Below are positions 1-8,156 of a stretch of 64,000 nt of DNA, piece by piece. Where the stretch lies: NCBI RefSeq assembly GCF_002734285.1, contig NZ_NSEA01000011.1, positions 268,986 through 332,985 of the forward strand, given 5' to 3'. The translations under genes were made by a program, and so were the position numbers. The stretch comes from Fredinandcohnia onubensis. Its GTDB lineage: Bacteria > Bacillota > Bacilli > Bacillales > Bacillaceae_L. Position 1 is the stretch's first letter. Each line of letters begins with the position of its first letter. The notes beneath the pieces are model-generated. The model was not told the origin of the DNA. It made no database searches and saw only the letters and a program-made list of their open reading frames with translations.

Positions 1-293
1 TATCTATTATATTCGTGACCGGTGTAATTGAATCAGATGATGTCTATGAATACAAAAATGCAATCTCTGTATCTGGTATGTCTGTGGAAGAAGAAGTAAC
101 GGCAAACCCAGAAGAGGATACTTCAGACGATGAGTTGATTCCAGAATTGGAAATGCAGTATGTTGACACTGAGATTGTCAACGGAAATAAAGTTGAAATC
201 TACCGAGAATATGAGATTTATCGCAATGAAGCAAATGAAGTAATTAAAAGAGTTCCCACCGACAATTATGAGTATTTAGAGTACTGGAGATAA
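1..293 (+). CDS. Acidic hypothetical protein, 5'-truncated by window edge
   Basis: The frame is open from the first bases of the window to a TAA at 291-293. A GTG at 15 has no visible ribosome binding site, so the gene most likely begins outside the window. The visible ~97 residues are strongly acidic (runs such as EEDTSDDELIPELEM) and rich in Tyr near the C-terminus (YREYEIYR, YEYLEYWR). I do not recognise a family. A strong hairpin terminator follows directly, which supports a real gene end here. Confidence 0.45.
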   Translation, partial: SIIFVTGVIESDDVYEYKNAISVSGMSVEEEVTANPEEDTSDDELIPELEMQYVDTEIVNGNKVEIYREYEIYRNEANEVIKRVPTDNYEYLEYWR

Positions 294-295
294 GG

Positions 296-334
296 AAAAG
301 GAGTTAAGCCTGTGTTTAAGGCTTAACTCCTTTT
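296..334. terminator. Bidirectional intrinsic terminator
   Basis: A perfect 15-bp stem (296-310 with 320-334) with a 9-nt loop has T-rich sequence on one side and A-rich on the other. It separates two convergent genes and can terminate both. Confidence 0.8.
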
Positions 335-337
335 CTC

Positions 338-1039
338 TTAGCAACTTTCTACAAATCTTGTAAAAATGCGCTTCGCAATCTCGTCTCCATTAACCGCCAA
401 ACCTTCGGGATGCCATTGCACGCCTAACACAAAGGGATGTCCCTTGCTTTCGATTGCCTCGATGATTCCGTCTGAAGCAACCCCTGAAACCTCAAGTGGA
501 TATGGTACATGGCGAACAGCCTGATGATGATACGTATTCACCTTAAATTCAGAAGTCCCTGCAATCGATTCTAGCAAACTTCCTTCCTTCGCTTTCACAA
601 AATGAGCAAGATGATACCTTGTTGCCTTCTGGGAGTGCTGAAGAAGCCCGGTTTCATGCTGATCATAAATATCCTGATACATATCCCCACCAAGTGCAAT
701 ATTCAAAATCTGGATACCGCGACATATCGCAAGGATTGGCTTATTTGCAGTTAACATCTCCTGAATGATAGCAGGCTCAAAATCATCTCTTCCTGGCGAA
801 ATCGTCCCGAGCTTCGGATGTGGCTCCTCCCCAAATAAGGTTGGATCGATATCCCCTCCCCCTGTTAGAAGAAGCCCATCTATCTTACTAACAATCTGTG
901 AAACATCTTCATCGATGCCAATTGGTAAAATAACCGGAATTCCTCCGGCTTCAATCACAGCTTGAATATAATCATTCGACAGCGTATGTTTATAATCCAA
1001 CTCAACATGCGAGGTCACACCAATAATCGGTTTATTCAT
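338..1039 (-). CDS. Class I glutamine amidotransferase-like (peptidase C26) hydrolase
   Basis: This 233-residue protein belongs to the gamma-glutamyl-GABA hydrolase (PuuD-like, peptidase C26) family, cytoplasmic enzymes that cleave gamma-glutamyl amide bonds. The nucleophile elbow AICRGIQ puts the catalytic Cys at about 106. The His/Glu pair lies in GVQWHPEG (His 210, Glu 212), and the oxyanion region is LLLTGGGDIDP. The length is typical for the family. A GAGGGGG ribosome binding site precedes the ATG. It sits 15 bp downstream of a P1-family peptidase on the same strand, so the two are probably one operon handling small amide or peptide substrates. The physiological substrate cannot be read from sequence. 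Confidence 0.85.
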   Translation of the reverse strand: MNKPIIGVTSHVELDYKHTLSNDYIQAVIEAGGIPVILPIGIDEDVSQIVSKIDGLLLTGGGDIDPTLFGEEPHPKLGTISPGRDDFEPAIIQEMLTANKPILAICRGIQILNIALGGDMYQDIYDQHETGLLQHSQKATRYHLAHFVKAKEGSLLESIAGTSEFKVNTYHHQAVRHVPYPLEVSGVASDGIIEAIESKGHPFVLGVQWHPEGLAVNGDEIAKRIFTRFVESC

Positions 1040-1054
1040 GTTGATTCCCCCTCA

Positions 1055-2104
1055 TTATGAAATTATTTCACTCGTCATTTCAGCCAAAGAATAAAGCGTG
1101 TTTCCATTTCGGCCTGTTGTCGTTTTTGCAGTTAGTAATGACTGTAAAATTGCTTCCTCCGTGGCGTCTACTGTCGCTAAAAAGGCTTGATCCAGGTCAT
1201 CTTCGTGGATGAAATTTAGAGTCTGAAGTTCTCCTTTATTTTCATGACTGATTGTGTTTGCGGTTGAGAAACCGATGAAAACATCCCCACTCCCATTTCC
1301 AATAAAAGAACCTGTTCTACTAAGTCCCACCGATGCACGTTTGATGATTCGCTTTAATTGACGTGAAGTCACCGGCAAATCGGTTGCGATAATAATCATG
1401 ATGGAGCCTTTGTCACCCGTTTCGTTTTTTGTAGGGAGCTTCGCTTTGATGATTGGCCCCACATGGATTCCGTTTAGGCGAAACTGATCAATCTCCCCAA
1501 AATTGGAGAGCACCAAGATGCCTAAGGTGTATTTTCCATGAGGATATGTAAGGATGCGGGACGAAGAACCTATCCCCCCTTTTAGCCCAAAGCATTTCAT
1601 TCCTGCCCCTGCACCGATACTGCCTTCTTCGAAATTGGTTGTTGCTGTTCCTAGGGCTTCCCGTACATTCTTTTCCGTAATTGACTGTTTTCGGATATTA
1701 TTTAAGAACATATCATTGCACTCGCCAATGACAGGATTTACCGTCCCGGTTGTATCACCAATTTCCTCATTTTGCTCAAGCATATAGCCGATGAGGTGAT
1801 TGGCGACAACCCCCACGCTTAGCGTATTTGTGAGCAGAATAGGTGTTTCAATTGTGCCAAGTTCATCGATTTGAAGAGTTCCCATCGTCTTTCCGAACCC
1901 ATTCATAGCATATGAAGCAGCAACCACTTTATTGTTAAAAATATTTGTGTCATGCGGGATGATAGCTGTCACCCCTGTCTGGATGTCCCCGTTGGATATG
2001 GTGGAGTGGCCGACTCTCACGCCTTTTACATCTGTGATTTTATTTAAAGTTCCTGTTGGTAAGCTGCCGATATTTATCCCGTAATCTTTTAGTCTTTTTT
2101 GCAT
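1055..2104 (-). CDS. P1 family peptidase (DmpA/BapA type)
   Basis: This 349-residue protein is an N-terminal-nucleophile aminopeptidase of the DmpA/BapA (MEROPS S58/P1) family. These are made as one chain and autocleave before a Ser to give alpha and beta subunits. Family hallmarks seen are ITDVKGVRVGHSTI near residue 23, the glycine-rich GSIGAGAGMKCFGLKGGIG segment (161-179), and DKGSIMIIIATD, where the predicted cleavage is Gly233/Ser234. Known members release N-terminal D- or beta-amino acids or act as amidases. It is co-directional with the downstream C26 hydrolase. The start follows an AAAGGG site at a rather long spacing (about 11 nt). Confidence 0.85.
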   Translation of the reverse strand: MQKRLKDYGINIGSLPTGTLNKITDVKGVRVGHSTISNGDIQTGVTAIIPHDTNIFNNKVVAASYAMNGFGKTMGTLQIDELGTIETPILLTNTLSVGVVANHLIGYMLEQNEEIGDTTGTVNPVIGECNDMFLNNIRKQSITEKNVREALGTATTNFEEGSIGAGAGMKCFGLKGGIGSSSRILTYPHGKYTLGILVLSNFGEIDQFRLNGIHVGPIIKAKLPTKNETGDKGSIMIIIATDLPVTSRQLKRIIKRASVGLSRTGSFIGNGSGDVFIGFSTANTISHENKGELQTLNFIHEDDLDQAFLATVDATEEAILQSLLTAKTTTGRNGNTLYSLAEMTSEIIS

Positions 2105-2187
2105 TTTGTGTGTAACCCTTTCCGATTGGTATTTGTTTTTAGTATAGGTTAGATGGGCGGGTTGAGTATAGGTGGGTATGGATATTT

Positions 2188-2480
2188 TTTTTTATTAGGA
2201 ACAGAGTGTTATGTTTTCGGTGTTGCTGGTTCGGTGTATCCTAATTTTATCCAGATACAGTGATGTTTCGCGGTTTTGCTGGTTCACTGTTCACTAATTT
2301 TATCCAGACGCGGGCGTCTTTCGCGGATTTGCTGGTTCGCTGTTCCCTAATTTTATCCAAATGCAGGCGTCTTTCGCGGCTTTGCTGGTTCGCTGTTCCC
2401 TAATTTTATCCAGATGCGGGCGTGTTTTGCGATTTTGTTGGTTCGCATTCTCCTAATTTTATCCAAACAATATCCTCTTT
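2188..2480. repeat. Tandem array, exact 53-bp period (about 5 units)
   Basis: The landmark CTAATTTTATCC recurs at 2241, 2294, 2347, 2400 and 2453, always exactly 53 bp apart. A degenerate unit precedes it from about 2188 and the last unit decays after about 2475. Units share TTTGCTGGTTCG near their ends and differ by point changes only, with no indels. The period is not a multiple of three and no frame stays open, so it is not coding. It fills much of a 755-bp gene-free gap. Confidence 0.85.
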
Positions 2481-2526
2481 TTAGTGTTTAGTAAGCTACC
2501 TAGCTACAAATATGGCCTTTGCGTTA

Positions 2527-2790
2527 CTCTTTTCCTCTACTATTCTATCAATCGGGTACATATCCCACGCTTGCGTTCCCTTTCCACACTCCCATTCTAA
2601 TAATCGGACACTATCACTCGCTTGCTTTCCCTTTCCACACTCCTAGACTATCAATCGGGTACGTATCACTCGCTTCCGTTCCCTTTCCCCACTCCCACTC
2701 CAACAATCGGGTACGTATCACTCGCTTCCGTTCCCTTTCCCCACTCCCATTCCAATAATCGGGCACGCATCCCCTTCTCCTCCAATCTAA
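2527..2790. repeat. Second tandem array, 51-52-bp period
   Basis: The landmark AATCGG recurs at 2550, 2602, 2653, 2705 and 2757 (spacings 52, 51, 52, 52). Units are C/T-rich on the plus strand and share TTCCCTTTCC(A/C)CACTCC and CGTATCACTCGCTTCCG. The sequence is unrelated to the 53-bp array just upstream. It ends about 70 bp before the next gene, so it may lie in or near that gene's promoter region. Confidence 0.8.
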
Positions 2791-2859
2791 TTAGTTGAAA
2801 TGTTCTGTGGAGTTCCTTTAGAATGAAACTATCGTTTTGACAATTTGGGAGGGGAAAAT

Positions 2860-3855
2860 ATGAAAGCGTTTGTACATTACAAAGTTCCTGGAATGGACGG
2901 AACATCTTATTCGGAGATCGATGAGATTGAACCAAAACAAGGTGAAGTGAAGGTTAAGCTAAAAAGCGCTGGGCTCAATCACCGTGATTTATTTGTTTTA
3001 CATAGACATAAAGAAACAGATCCGCCATTAGTAATTGGGTCGGATGGTGCTGGGATTGTTGAAGCGGTAGGTCCTGGTGTCGAAAGTGTTCAGGTCGGAG
3101 ATGAAGTTATCCTCAATCCATCTTTAGGCTGGAAAGAAAAAAGTGATGCGCCACCTGAAGGTCATGAGATTCTAGGCTTACCCGATCACGGAACCTTTGC
3201 TGAAAAAATCACACTCTCTGCGGATAATGTTGGTCCAAAGCCCGCACATTTGTCATGGGATGAAGCTGGTGTCTTATCGCTTGCAGCCATGACTGCCTAT
3301 CGCGCATTATTCACTCGTGCAAATATAAAGCCAACTGATACTGTCTTATTACCTGGAATCGGAAGTGGTGCCGTTACGTTCCTTTTACTTTTCGCGAAAG
3401 CAATCGGGGCTCGTGTTATCGTTACTTCTCGCTCTGAAGCGAAGCTAAAACAAGCTCTTAAATTAGGTGCTGATGTAGCGATTGATAGCAATGGCGACTG
3501 GAATGAGGCGTTAAATGGAGAAAAAGTAGATATCGTGGTTGAAACAGTTGGAGCAGCCACTTTCCATAAATCACTTGGACAGCTTCGAAAAGGTGGAAAA
3601 ATGGTAACATTCGGCGCTTCTGCTGGTGATTCGGTGGACTTCAATCTTCGGGAATTCTTTTACGGTCAATATACATTACTCGGCTCCACCATGGCGAGTA
3701 CAGAAGAATTTAATGAAATGCTGCAATTTGTAAATCAACATAAAATTAAGCCTGTAATTGATAAAGTATACCCTCTTGAAGAAACTAAAAAAGCAATGCA
3801 GCGTATTGACGAAGCTGAACAATTCGGAAAGATCGCAATAAAAATCGAAGACTAA
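2860..3855 (+). CDS. MDR-superfamily alcohol dehydrogenase/quinone oxidoreductase-like protein
   Basis: This is a medium-chain dehydrogenase/reductase of about 331 residues: an N-terminal GroES-like domain (AGLNHRDLFVLHRHKE) followed by a Rossmann NAD(P)-binding domain with GIGSGAVTFLLLFAKAIGA. The protein contains no cysteine at all, so the catalytic and structural zinc sites of classical alcohol dehydrogenases are absent. It fits the zinc-free quinone-reductase-like branch, similar to B. subtilis YogA. I chose the ATG at 2860, preceded by GGGAGGGG, over an upstream TTG at 2845. The substrate is unknown. Confidence 0.85.
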   Translation: MKAFVHYKVPGMDGTSYSEIDEIEPKQGEVKVKLKSAGLNHRDLFVLHRHKETDPPLVIGSDGAGIVEAVGPGVESVQVGDEVILNPSLGWKEKSDAPPEGHEILGLPDHGTFAEKITLSADNVGPKPAHLSWDEAGVLSLAAMTAYRALFTRANIKPTDTVLLPGIGSGAVTFLLLFAKAIGARVIVTSRSEAKLKQALKLGADVAIDSNGDWNEALNGEKVDIVVETVGAATFHKSLGQLRKGGKMVTFGASAGDSVDFNLREFFYGQYTLLGSTMASTEEFNEMLQFVNQHKIKPVIDKVYPLEETKKAMQRIDEAEQFGKIAIKIED

Positions 3856-3861
3856 AACGAA

Positions 3862-3975
3862 AAGCGAAAGACGCCCGCATACCGTAGACAAGCACATTAA
3901 AGCACTAATAGAAATCGCTTTTCCATTCAGAAGCGATTCGCTTGTGACTTCAAGCCGTTGGCGCCTGAAGCTAGA
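3862..3975. repeat. Structured interspersed intergenic element (imperfect long hairpin)
   Basis: Between the oxidoreductase stop and its terminator lies a sequence that folds into nested stems: AATCGCTT (3913-3920) with AAGCGATT (3931-3938), ACAAGC (3888-3893) with GCTTGT (3940-3945), and CGCC (3872-3875) with GGCG (3960-3963). Its wording (AGCGAAAG..CGCC, CTGAAGCTAG at the end) resembles an intergenic repeat I remember as common in Bacillaceae genomes. That resemblance is from memory and is not tested here. Confidence 0.5.
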
Positions 3976-3982
3976 AAACCCG

Positions 3983-4012
3983 AACTGCACCTAAATTAAG
4001 GTGCAGTTTTTT
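3983..4012. terminator. Intrinsic terminator for the MDR gene
   Basis: A 10-bp stem AACTGCACCT (3983-3992)/AGGTGCAGTT (3999-4008) with a 6-nt loop is followed by a T run on the plus strand. It abuts the stop of the convergent minus-strand gene. Confidence 0.8.
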
Positions 4013-4755
4013 CATCCAAAATAACCGGCTAATTTTTTTTTCATCTGCTCCTTGTTCTCAGCAAATTGCCTGTGACGGTGACCATTTCCACCTGATGTAT
4101 GTGGAAATCCATAAAGAACGCTATCTGGTGATACATACCCATTTTCTGCAAGATAGTTGAACACACCTGTCACATTAACCCCTAGTGGAATGATGAGAGG
4201 ATTTTGCATATGCAACAACTCTTCTGTAAAACTATCCATAATATGATTCTTTAACAGTTCCGTTTTTAACATCTTTGGAGTTGAGCCACTGTAGTTTTTT
4301 CCCTTATAGAATACTGGATACCTAATAACGGAAGCGGTTTGAACAAGATGACTGGCAGACGTAAAAAGCTCACTTGTAGACTCAATTTCGAGGTATGAGT
4401 GTAACCCAAGTTCATCGAGCATCCCAATCAGATTTTTCCTCATCGGACCTTCAAAACTGGAATTCTTTTTCACCTCTTGTAGAAGCTGCTCATCAGTAAG
4501 GTCTTTATTTTTCGGATCAAGGATTGTTGAATATGATTTTTTCATTTGATGTAGTCCTGGTGTGATTCCGACAATCATCACTTTTGCAGATTCATTCACG
4601 TATTCAAAAGGAGCATAGTAGATCTCGATGTGCTTTTTTTCATCCTTGTCCAATAAAAATGTCTCGCTCTTTAACTCTTCTTCTTTATAATCCATGGGCA
4701 AGGATAAAATTTTTTGTTTGTATGTTTCGAACTTTGAACCGGCTATGATTGCCAC
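4012..4755 (-). CDS. Uracil-DNA glycosylase superfamily-like protein
   Basis: This 247-residue cytoplasmic protein has VMIVGITPGLHQ near residue 80, resembling the water-activating GxxPG motif of UDG-fold enzymes. Near the C-terminus GFPHTSGGNGHR is placed like the DNA-intercalating H-P-S motif. The assignment rests on these two motifs and their spacing. The rest is not close to the Ung, UdgB or MUG families that I can recall. No nuclease or repair partner lies beside it; it is downstream of kynureninase, separated by an inverted repeat. The ribosome binding site is AAGGGAGG. It could be a UDG-fold protein with no glycosylase activity. Confidence 0.55.
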   Translation of the reverse strand: MAIIAGSKFETYKQKILSLPMDYKEEELKSETFLLDKDEKKHIEIYYAPFEYVNESAKVMIVGITPGLHQMKKSYSTILDPKNKDLTDEQLLQEVKKNSSFEGPMRKNLIGMLDELGLHSYLEIESTSELFTSASHLVQTASVIRYPVFYKGKNYSGSTPKMLKTELLKNHIMDSFTEELLHMQNPLIIPLGVNVTGVFNYLAENGYVSPDSVLYGFPHTSGGNGHRHRQFAENKEQMKKKLAGYFG

Positions 4756-4779
4756 ATGAATTCCTCCCTTAAGTTGTAA

Positions 4780-4804
4780 AAGGTATACCGGATTGGTATA
4801 CCTT
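4780..4804 (-). terminator. Inverted repeat, probable weak terminator after kynU
   Basis: AAGGTATACC (4780-4789) pairs perfectly with GGTATACCTT (4795-4804) around a 5-nt loop, directly after the kynU stop. Only four T residues follow on the minus strand, so read-through into the UDG-like gene is plausible. Confidence 0.55.
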
Positions 4805-6072
4805 CAAGCTACTACATCTCGTTCATTTTTAAATTTTTCGTATTGTTTTTCATCCATTATTGTTTTTAACATTTGAACAACTTTCCAAACATCCTCATAT
4901 GAATTATAAAGGGGCACTGGTGCAAGTCGAATGATATTTGGAGCTCGAAAATCTGGAATCACTCCATTTTCTTTGAGCGCCTTACAAATTCGTGCTGCTT
5001 CCTTATGCTCAAGACTGACGTGACCTCCCCTAACAGAAATATCACGCGGTGAGCCAATCGTGAATCCCAGCCCTGATAGTTCAGTATCAATCAGTTCAAT
5101 TAAAAAGTTCGTCAATCCAAGAGATTTACTCCGAATACATTCAATCCCTGCCTCAGCAAACATCTCAAGTGAACCGAGTAAAGGAGCCAAGCTTAACACA
5201 TGAGGAGTCCCGATTTGAAAGGCCCCCGCATTGCCTGCTGGCGTAAACGTATGCTCCATATCAAATTGCTTTTCTTTATTTGAACCAAACCAACCCGCTA
5301 AGCCCGGTAATACACCAAAATGCCTTCGATTTACATACAATCCTGCAACCGCTCCAGGGCCACCATTAAGATGCTTATAATTGCACCAAAAGGCAAAGTC
5401 AACATCCCATTCAGAAAAGGAGTGTGGAATGGCACCGATTGAATGACAGCCATCAAACCCGATTAAAATTTCGCGCTTATGTGCCTCATCGGTAAGACGC
5501 TTCATATCTAAAATCTGACCACTCCGATACAATACGCTTGGCAAAACCACCAAAGCCACCTCATCGGTCATTGCCGCAATGATGTCTTCTTCAGCTAAGT
5601 AACGGCCCTCATGACTTTTCACCCTAACAAGATGTTCATCTGGGCTAAGCCCATGAATTTGCAACTGACTTTGAAGGGCATAGATATCGGATGGGAAATT
5701 TAATTCATCCGCTACAATCTTTGTACGTTTCCCTTTTGGCTTATAAAAGGTCGCAACTAATTGATGGAGATTCACCGTCGTTGAGCCCGTTACAATCACT
5801 TCCTCAGGTAATGCGCCAACAAGCGGAGCAAGTAGTTCACTTGCCTGTTCAGACATATAAAACCAAGGTTGTCTTCCTTGTGTCCAGCCATCAATCCCAA
5901 ATTCTTTCCAATCCTCTAATGAGCGAAGTAATGAACGTTCTGCCCGCTTTGATAAAAGCCCAAGTGAATTCCCATCCAGATAGATGGTATCCGGTTTTTG
6001 ATAAAATTCATCACGGAACGGAGCTAACGAATCCTCTCTATCAAGCTTTCTTGCATGTTCTAAAATATTCAA
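4804..6072 (-). CDS. kynU: Kynureninase
   Basis: This 422-residue PLP enzyme hydrolyses kynurenine (or 3-hydroxykynurenine) to anthranilate (or 3-hydroxyanthranilate) plus alanine. Family features seen are [10 protein letters not shown] near residue 31, FDGCHSIGA, and [13 protein letters not shown] carrying the PLP lysine at 233. The length is normal. Translation appears to begin at a TTG (6070-6072) 8 nt after AAGGGGG. That ribosome binding site overlaps the stop of the upstream GNAT gene, suggesting translational coupling. No tryptophan dioxygenase (kynA) or kynurenine formamidase (kynB) is present in this window. Confidence 0.92.
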   Translation of the reverse strand: MNILEHARKLDREDSLAPFRDEFYQKPDTIYLDGNSLGLLSKRAERSLLRSLEDWKEFGIDGWTQGRQPWFYMSEQASELLAPLVGALPEEVIVTGSTTVNLHQLVATFYKPKGKRTKIVADELNFPSDIYALQSQLQIHGLSPDEHLVRVKSHEGRYLAEEDIIAAMTDEVALVVLPSVLYRSGQILDMKRLTDEAHKREILIGFDGCHSIGAIPHSFSEWDVDFAFWCNYKHLNGGPGAVAGLYVNRRHFGVLPGLAGWFGSNKEKQFDMEHTFTPAGNAGAFQIGTPHVLSLAPLLGSLEMFAEAGIECIRSKSLGLTNFLIELIDTELSGLGFTIGSPRDISVRGGHVSLEHKEAARICKALKENGVIPDFRAPNIIRLAPVPLYNSYEDVWKVVQMLKTIMDEKQYEKFKNERDVVA

Positions 6073-6085
6073 AAAGGTTTCCCCC

Positions 6086-7231
6086 TTAAAAGAAATCGTA
6101 CATATACGCAGGGCGATTCGGAATCATTTTTTCAAATGCTTCTATTTCGGATTCTGCCCCTGCAATCATACCAGCTGCGAAAAGTTCGCTCGGACGTTGA
6201 TGACCGAAGAGTGCCGTAGATAATGCATTAATCGAAAGTGTAATCACTCCATCTGTATCGTCGGTAATACAAACCTCGCCATCTTTTATCAGAAATGTTT
6301 TTTCATTCCAAGGTGCAAATGGATCTTTGATTTGAAGCTTTATCGTCTCGTTTCCAGCAAATTTGTATTCTTGTAGAAATGAATCTACATCAACAATTCG
6401 CACCATAAAATACGGACTAACTTCACGTTTTACCGTCTTTTGTTTCTTTAGAGCGAAGAATAATGGTTCTTTTTGAAATGTAATCATTTCGAGCTCAGTA
6501 ATCATTGAATCATGCTGACATATAAAATTCCATAAGCCCTTCCTGGCCTCGACATTAACAGGGACAAATTCCTCAACTGTCATCTTACTGTCCTTAATTT
6601 CATAAAGGACATAACCTGTTGGCTTATCAGCTGAATCGTAATAAACAGCAATGTTCAGATCATCAACCACGCTTTTCCACCAATAATCTTCCCGATCAAG
6701 CATCCCTGAGAATGTAGTTGCATACTGCGCATAAATCTGTTTAAGCTCTTCTAGATTTGCGTTTTCAAATTGATAACGCTGAATCGTACCATTTGCTGGT
6801 TCAAACATAGTCAAATCAGCTTGCTTATGTATCGTTTTAAGGCGATTGCTAAATAGTTCCCAGCCATATTTTCGGTAAAAATATACATCAAATGGATGCA
6901 ACATCGAAACGGTAAAGCCCTGCGTCTTCATCGTTTCAAGCGCATGCATAAGCAATTCCTTTACATACCCTCTTCTTCGGTATTCCGGATACGTCGCAAC
7001 ACCCGCTATTCCACCCATTTTAAACGATTGATCGCCTACATATGTAGAGAGTGGTATGAGATGAAACTTTGCTGCTAACCTATTATTTTCATAGATTCCG
7101 TAAATTTGATGCTTGTTAAGTTTTTTAGGTACCTGATCAAGCTGTTGTTCTGAAAGCTTATATGTAAATGCATACTCTGATAAACGCACAGAATCTAAAA
7201 ATTGTTCTTCAGTAAGTCTTACGATTGCCAT
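6086..7231 (-). CDS. GNAT acetyltransferase, Eis-like with C-terminal SCP2-type domain
   Basis: This 381-residue protein has the layout of Eis-like acetyltransferases: an N-terminal GNAT domain with acetyl-CoA loop [11 protein letters not shown] (84-94), a second degenerate GNAT-like half, and a C-terminal sterol-carrier-like domain (about 285-381). Family members N-acetylate amines such as aminoglycosides or lysines, but the substrate here is unknown. Its TAA overlaps the ribosome binding site of kynU, so the two are co-translated. Co-transcription could mean an aryl-amine or kynurenine-related substrate, but that is only context. Confidence 0.85.
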   Translation of the reverse strand: MAIVRLTEEQFLDSVRLSEYAFTYKLSEQQLDQVPKKLNKHQIYGIYENNRLAAKFHLIPLSTYVGDQSFKMGGIAGVATYPEYRRRGYVKELLMHALETMKTQGFTVSMLHPFDVYFYRKYGWELFSNRLKTIHKQADLTMFEPANGTIQRYQFENANLEELKQIYAQYATTFSGMLDREDYWWKSVVDDLNIAVYYDSADKPTGYVLYEIKDSKMTVEEFVPVNVEARKGLWNFICQHDSMITELEMITFQKEPLFFALKKQKTVKREVSPYFMVRIVDVDSFLQEYKFAGNETIKLQIKDPFAPWNEKTFLIKDGEVCITDDTDGVITLSINALSTALFGHQRPSELFAAGMIAGAESEIEAFEKMIPNRPAYMYDFF

Positions 7232-7286
7232 AGCCTACCAACTCCTATTTAGAAAAGAATCAATCTATTTTAACCAATACTCATAT

Positions 7287-7487
7287 TTACTCGCAGCTAA
7301 CTTCGTCTAGACTAAAGATATTTTTCGCTTCAAAAACAACAGTTCCGCTCTCGTCCATACATGCTTCTGCTATCTGCATTTTGATTTTGTGGTTATCTCT
7401 AATTTCTAGAATTCTTACAACCCCAAACGTTACAATCACAAGACTCCCAATGATTGCAATGAGGAGATTTCGTTTACTTTTACTCAC
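7287..7487 (-). CDS. Small single-pass membrane protein, hypothetical
   Basis: The 66-residue product has a positively charged start (MSKSKRN), one hydrophobic helix (about 8-25) and a short extracytoplasmic tail with two Cys. An AAGGAGGTGAG site precedes the ATG at good spacing, which supports expression. I recognise no family. Confidence 0.6.
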   Translation of the reverse strand: MSKSKRNLLIAIIGSLVIVTFGVVRILEIRDNHKIKMQIAEACMDESGTVVFEAKNIFSLDEVSCE

Positions 7488-7635
7488 TACCTCACCTCCT
7501 TCTTTAGGGTAACATAGTTACCACATTTTTCAATTTACAAAATAAGACTTCGCAATTTTTGTAGTAATATTTTTGTGGATTTTTCAATTCATCGGGTGTA
7601 AGATAGTAACATTAACAATGGGGAGATGGTAGAAA

Positions 7636-7953
7636 ATGAGGAAACGATTAGTTCTAGCCATCATCATGTTTGTTGCGATCATGTCTTTTTCAGCTACAAT
7701 TGCACATTCCCATGCGTTTAAATCACCAGATATTCAAGAAAACACTGTAACCATTAGCGGTGTTTCAATCGACAATTTTTCATCTAATGATGATGGTAAA
7801 CCTAAAATTTCCTGGATGTTTTTTTCAATCACATCGGGTTTTATCGTCCTTCGAGCAGTTTTTAAGAACTTCGAAGCAAATCACTACTTCCAAAAATCCA
7901 TATGGATAACACCCATTTTTTATCAATCGAATTATGTGGTAAAAGCTCTTTGA
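7636..7953 (+). CDS. Small exported or membrane protein, hypothetical
   Basis: The 105-residue product begins with a signal-like segment (MRKRLVLAIIMFVAIMSFSA) and a plausible cleavage after ATIAHSHA. A second hydrophobic stretch (ISWMFFSITSGFIVLRAVF) lies about residues 59-77. GGGGAGATGG precedes the ATG. It is followed 38 bp later by a second small membrane ORF with its own AAGGAGGAG site, so the pair is probably one transcript. No function can be assigned. Confidence 0.55.
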   Translation: MRKRLVLAIIMFVAIMSFSATIAHSHAFKSPDIQENTVTISGVSIDNFSSNDDGKPKISWMFFSITSGFIVLRAVFKNFEANHYFQKSIWITPIFYQSNYVVKAL

Positions 7954-7991
7954 TTTTTTTATCATTTTAAAAATCAAGGAGGAGAAAAATT

Positions 7992-8105
7992 ATGTGGTTT
8001 AGATTTATTATGATTGGATTATGTTCCTTAACGGTAACGAGCCTATTCATCTTTCAAGGTATCGAGATTACACAAGCCTTTAAAGATTACTTTACAAATA
8101 AATAA
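7992..8105 (+). CDS. 37-residue membrane peptide
   Basis: ATG at 7992, TAA at 8103-8105. The peptide begins MWFRFIMIGLCSLTVTSLFI, a single hydrophobic helix, and ends in a polar tail (KDYFTNK). AAGGAGGAG lies 7-8 nt upstream and a strong terminator follows at once. These flanking signals are why I call so short an ORF. Function unknown. Confidence 0.55.
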   Translation: MWFRFIMIGLCSLTVTSLFIFQGIEITQAFKDYFTNK

Positions 8106-8110
8106 GATGA

Positions 8111-8149
8111 AAAAAACGAATGTAGCAGTATGCTCTACATTCGTTTTTT
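8111..8149. terminator. Bidirectional intrinsic terminator
   Basis: A perfect 15-bp stem (8111-8125 with 8135-8149) ends in T runs on both strands. It serves the small membrane-protein operon on plus and the pyrimidine-degradation cluster on minus. Confidence 0.85.
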
Positions 8150-8156
8150 ATTTAGA

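Noticed and set aside
2188..2790. CRISPR array
   Set aside because: Repeats are directly tandem with no unique spacers between identical repeats, and no cas genes are present.
2519..2935. Short ORFs in both directions across the ~52-bp array
   Set aside because: The frames shift from unit to unit, and the plus-strand product is a repeat artefact.
3676..3990. 104-residue minus-strand ORF overlapping the MDR gene end and the hairpin element
   Set aside because: It runs antisense through a real gene, has no translation signals and ends within a structured repeat.
4780..4804. Mobile-element terminal repeat
   Set aside because: The palindrome is a compact hairpin after a stop codon, with no partner copy or transposase nearby.
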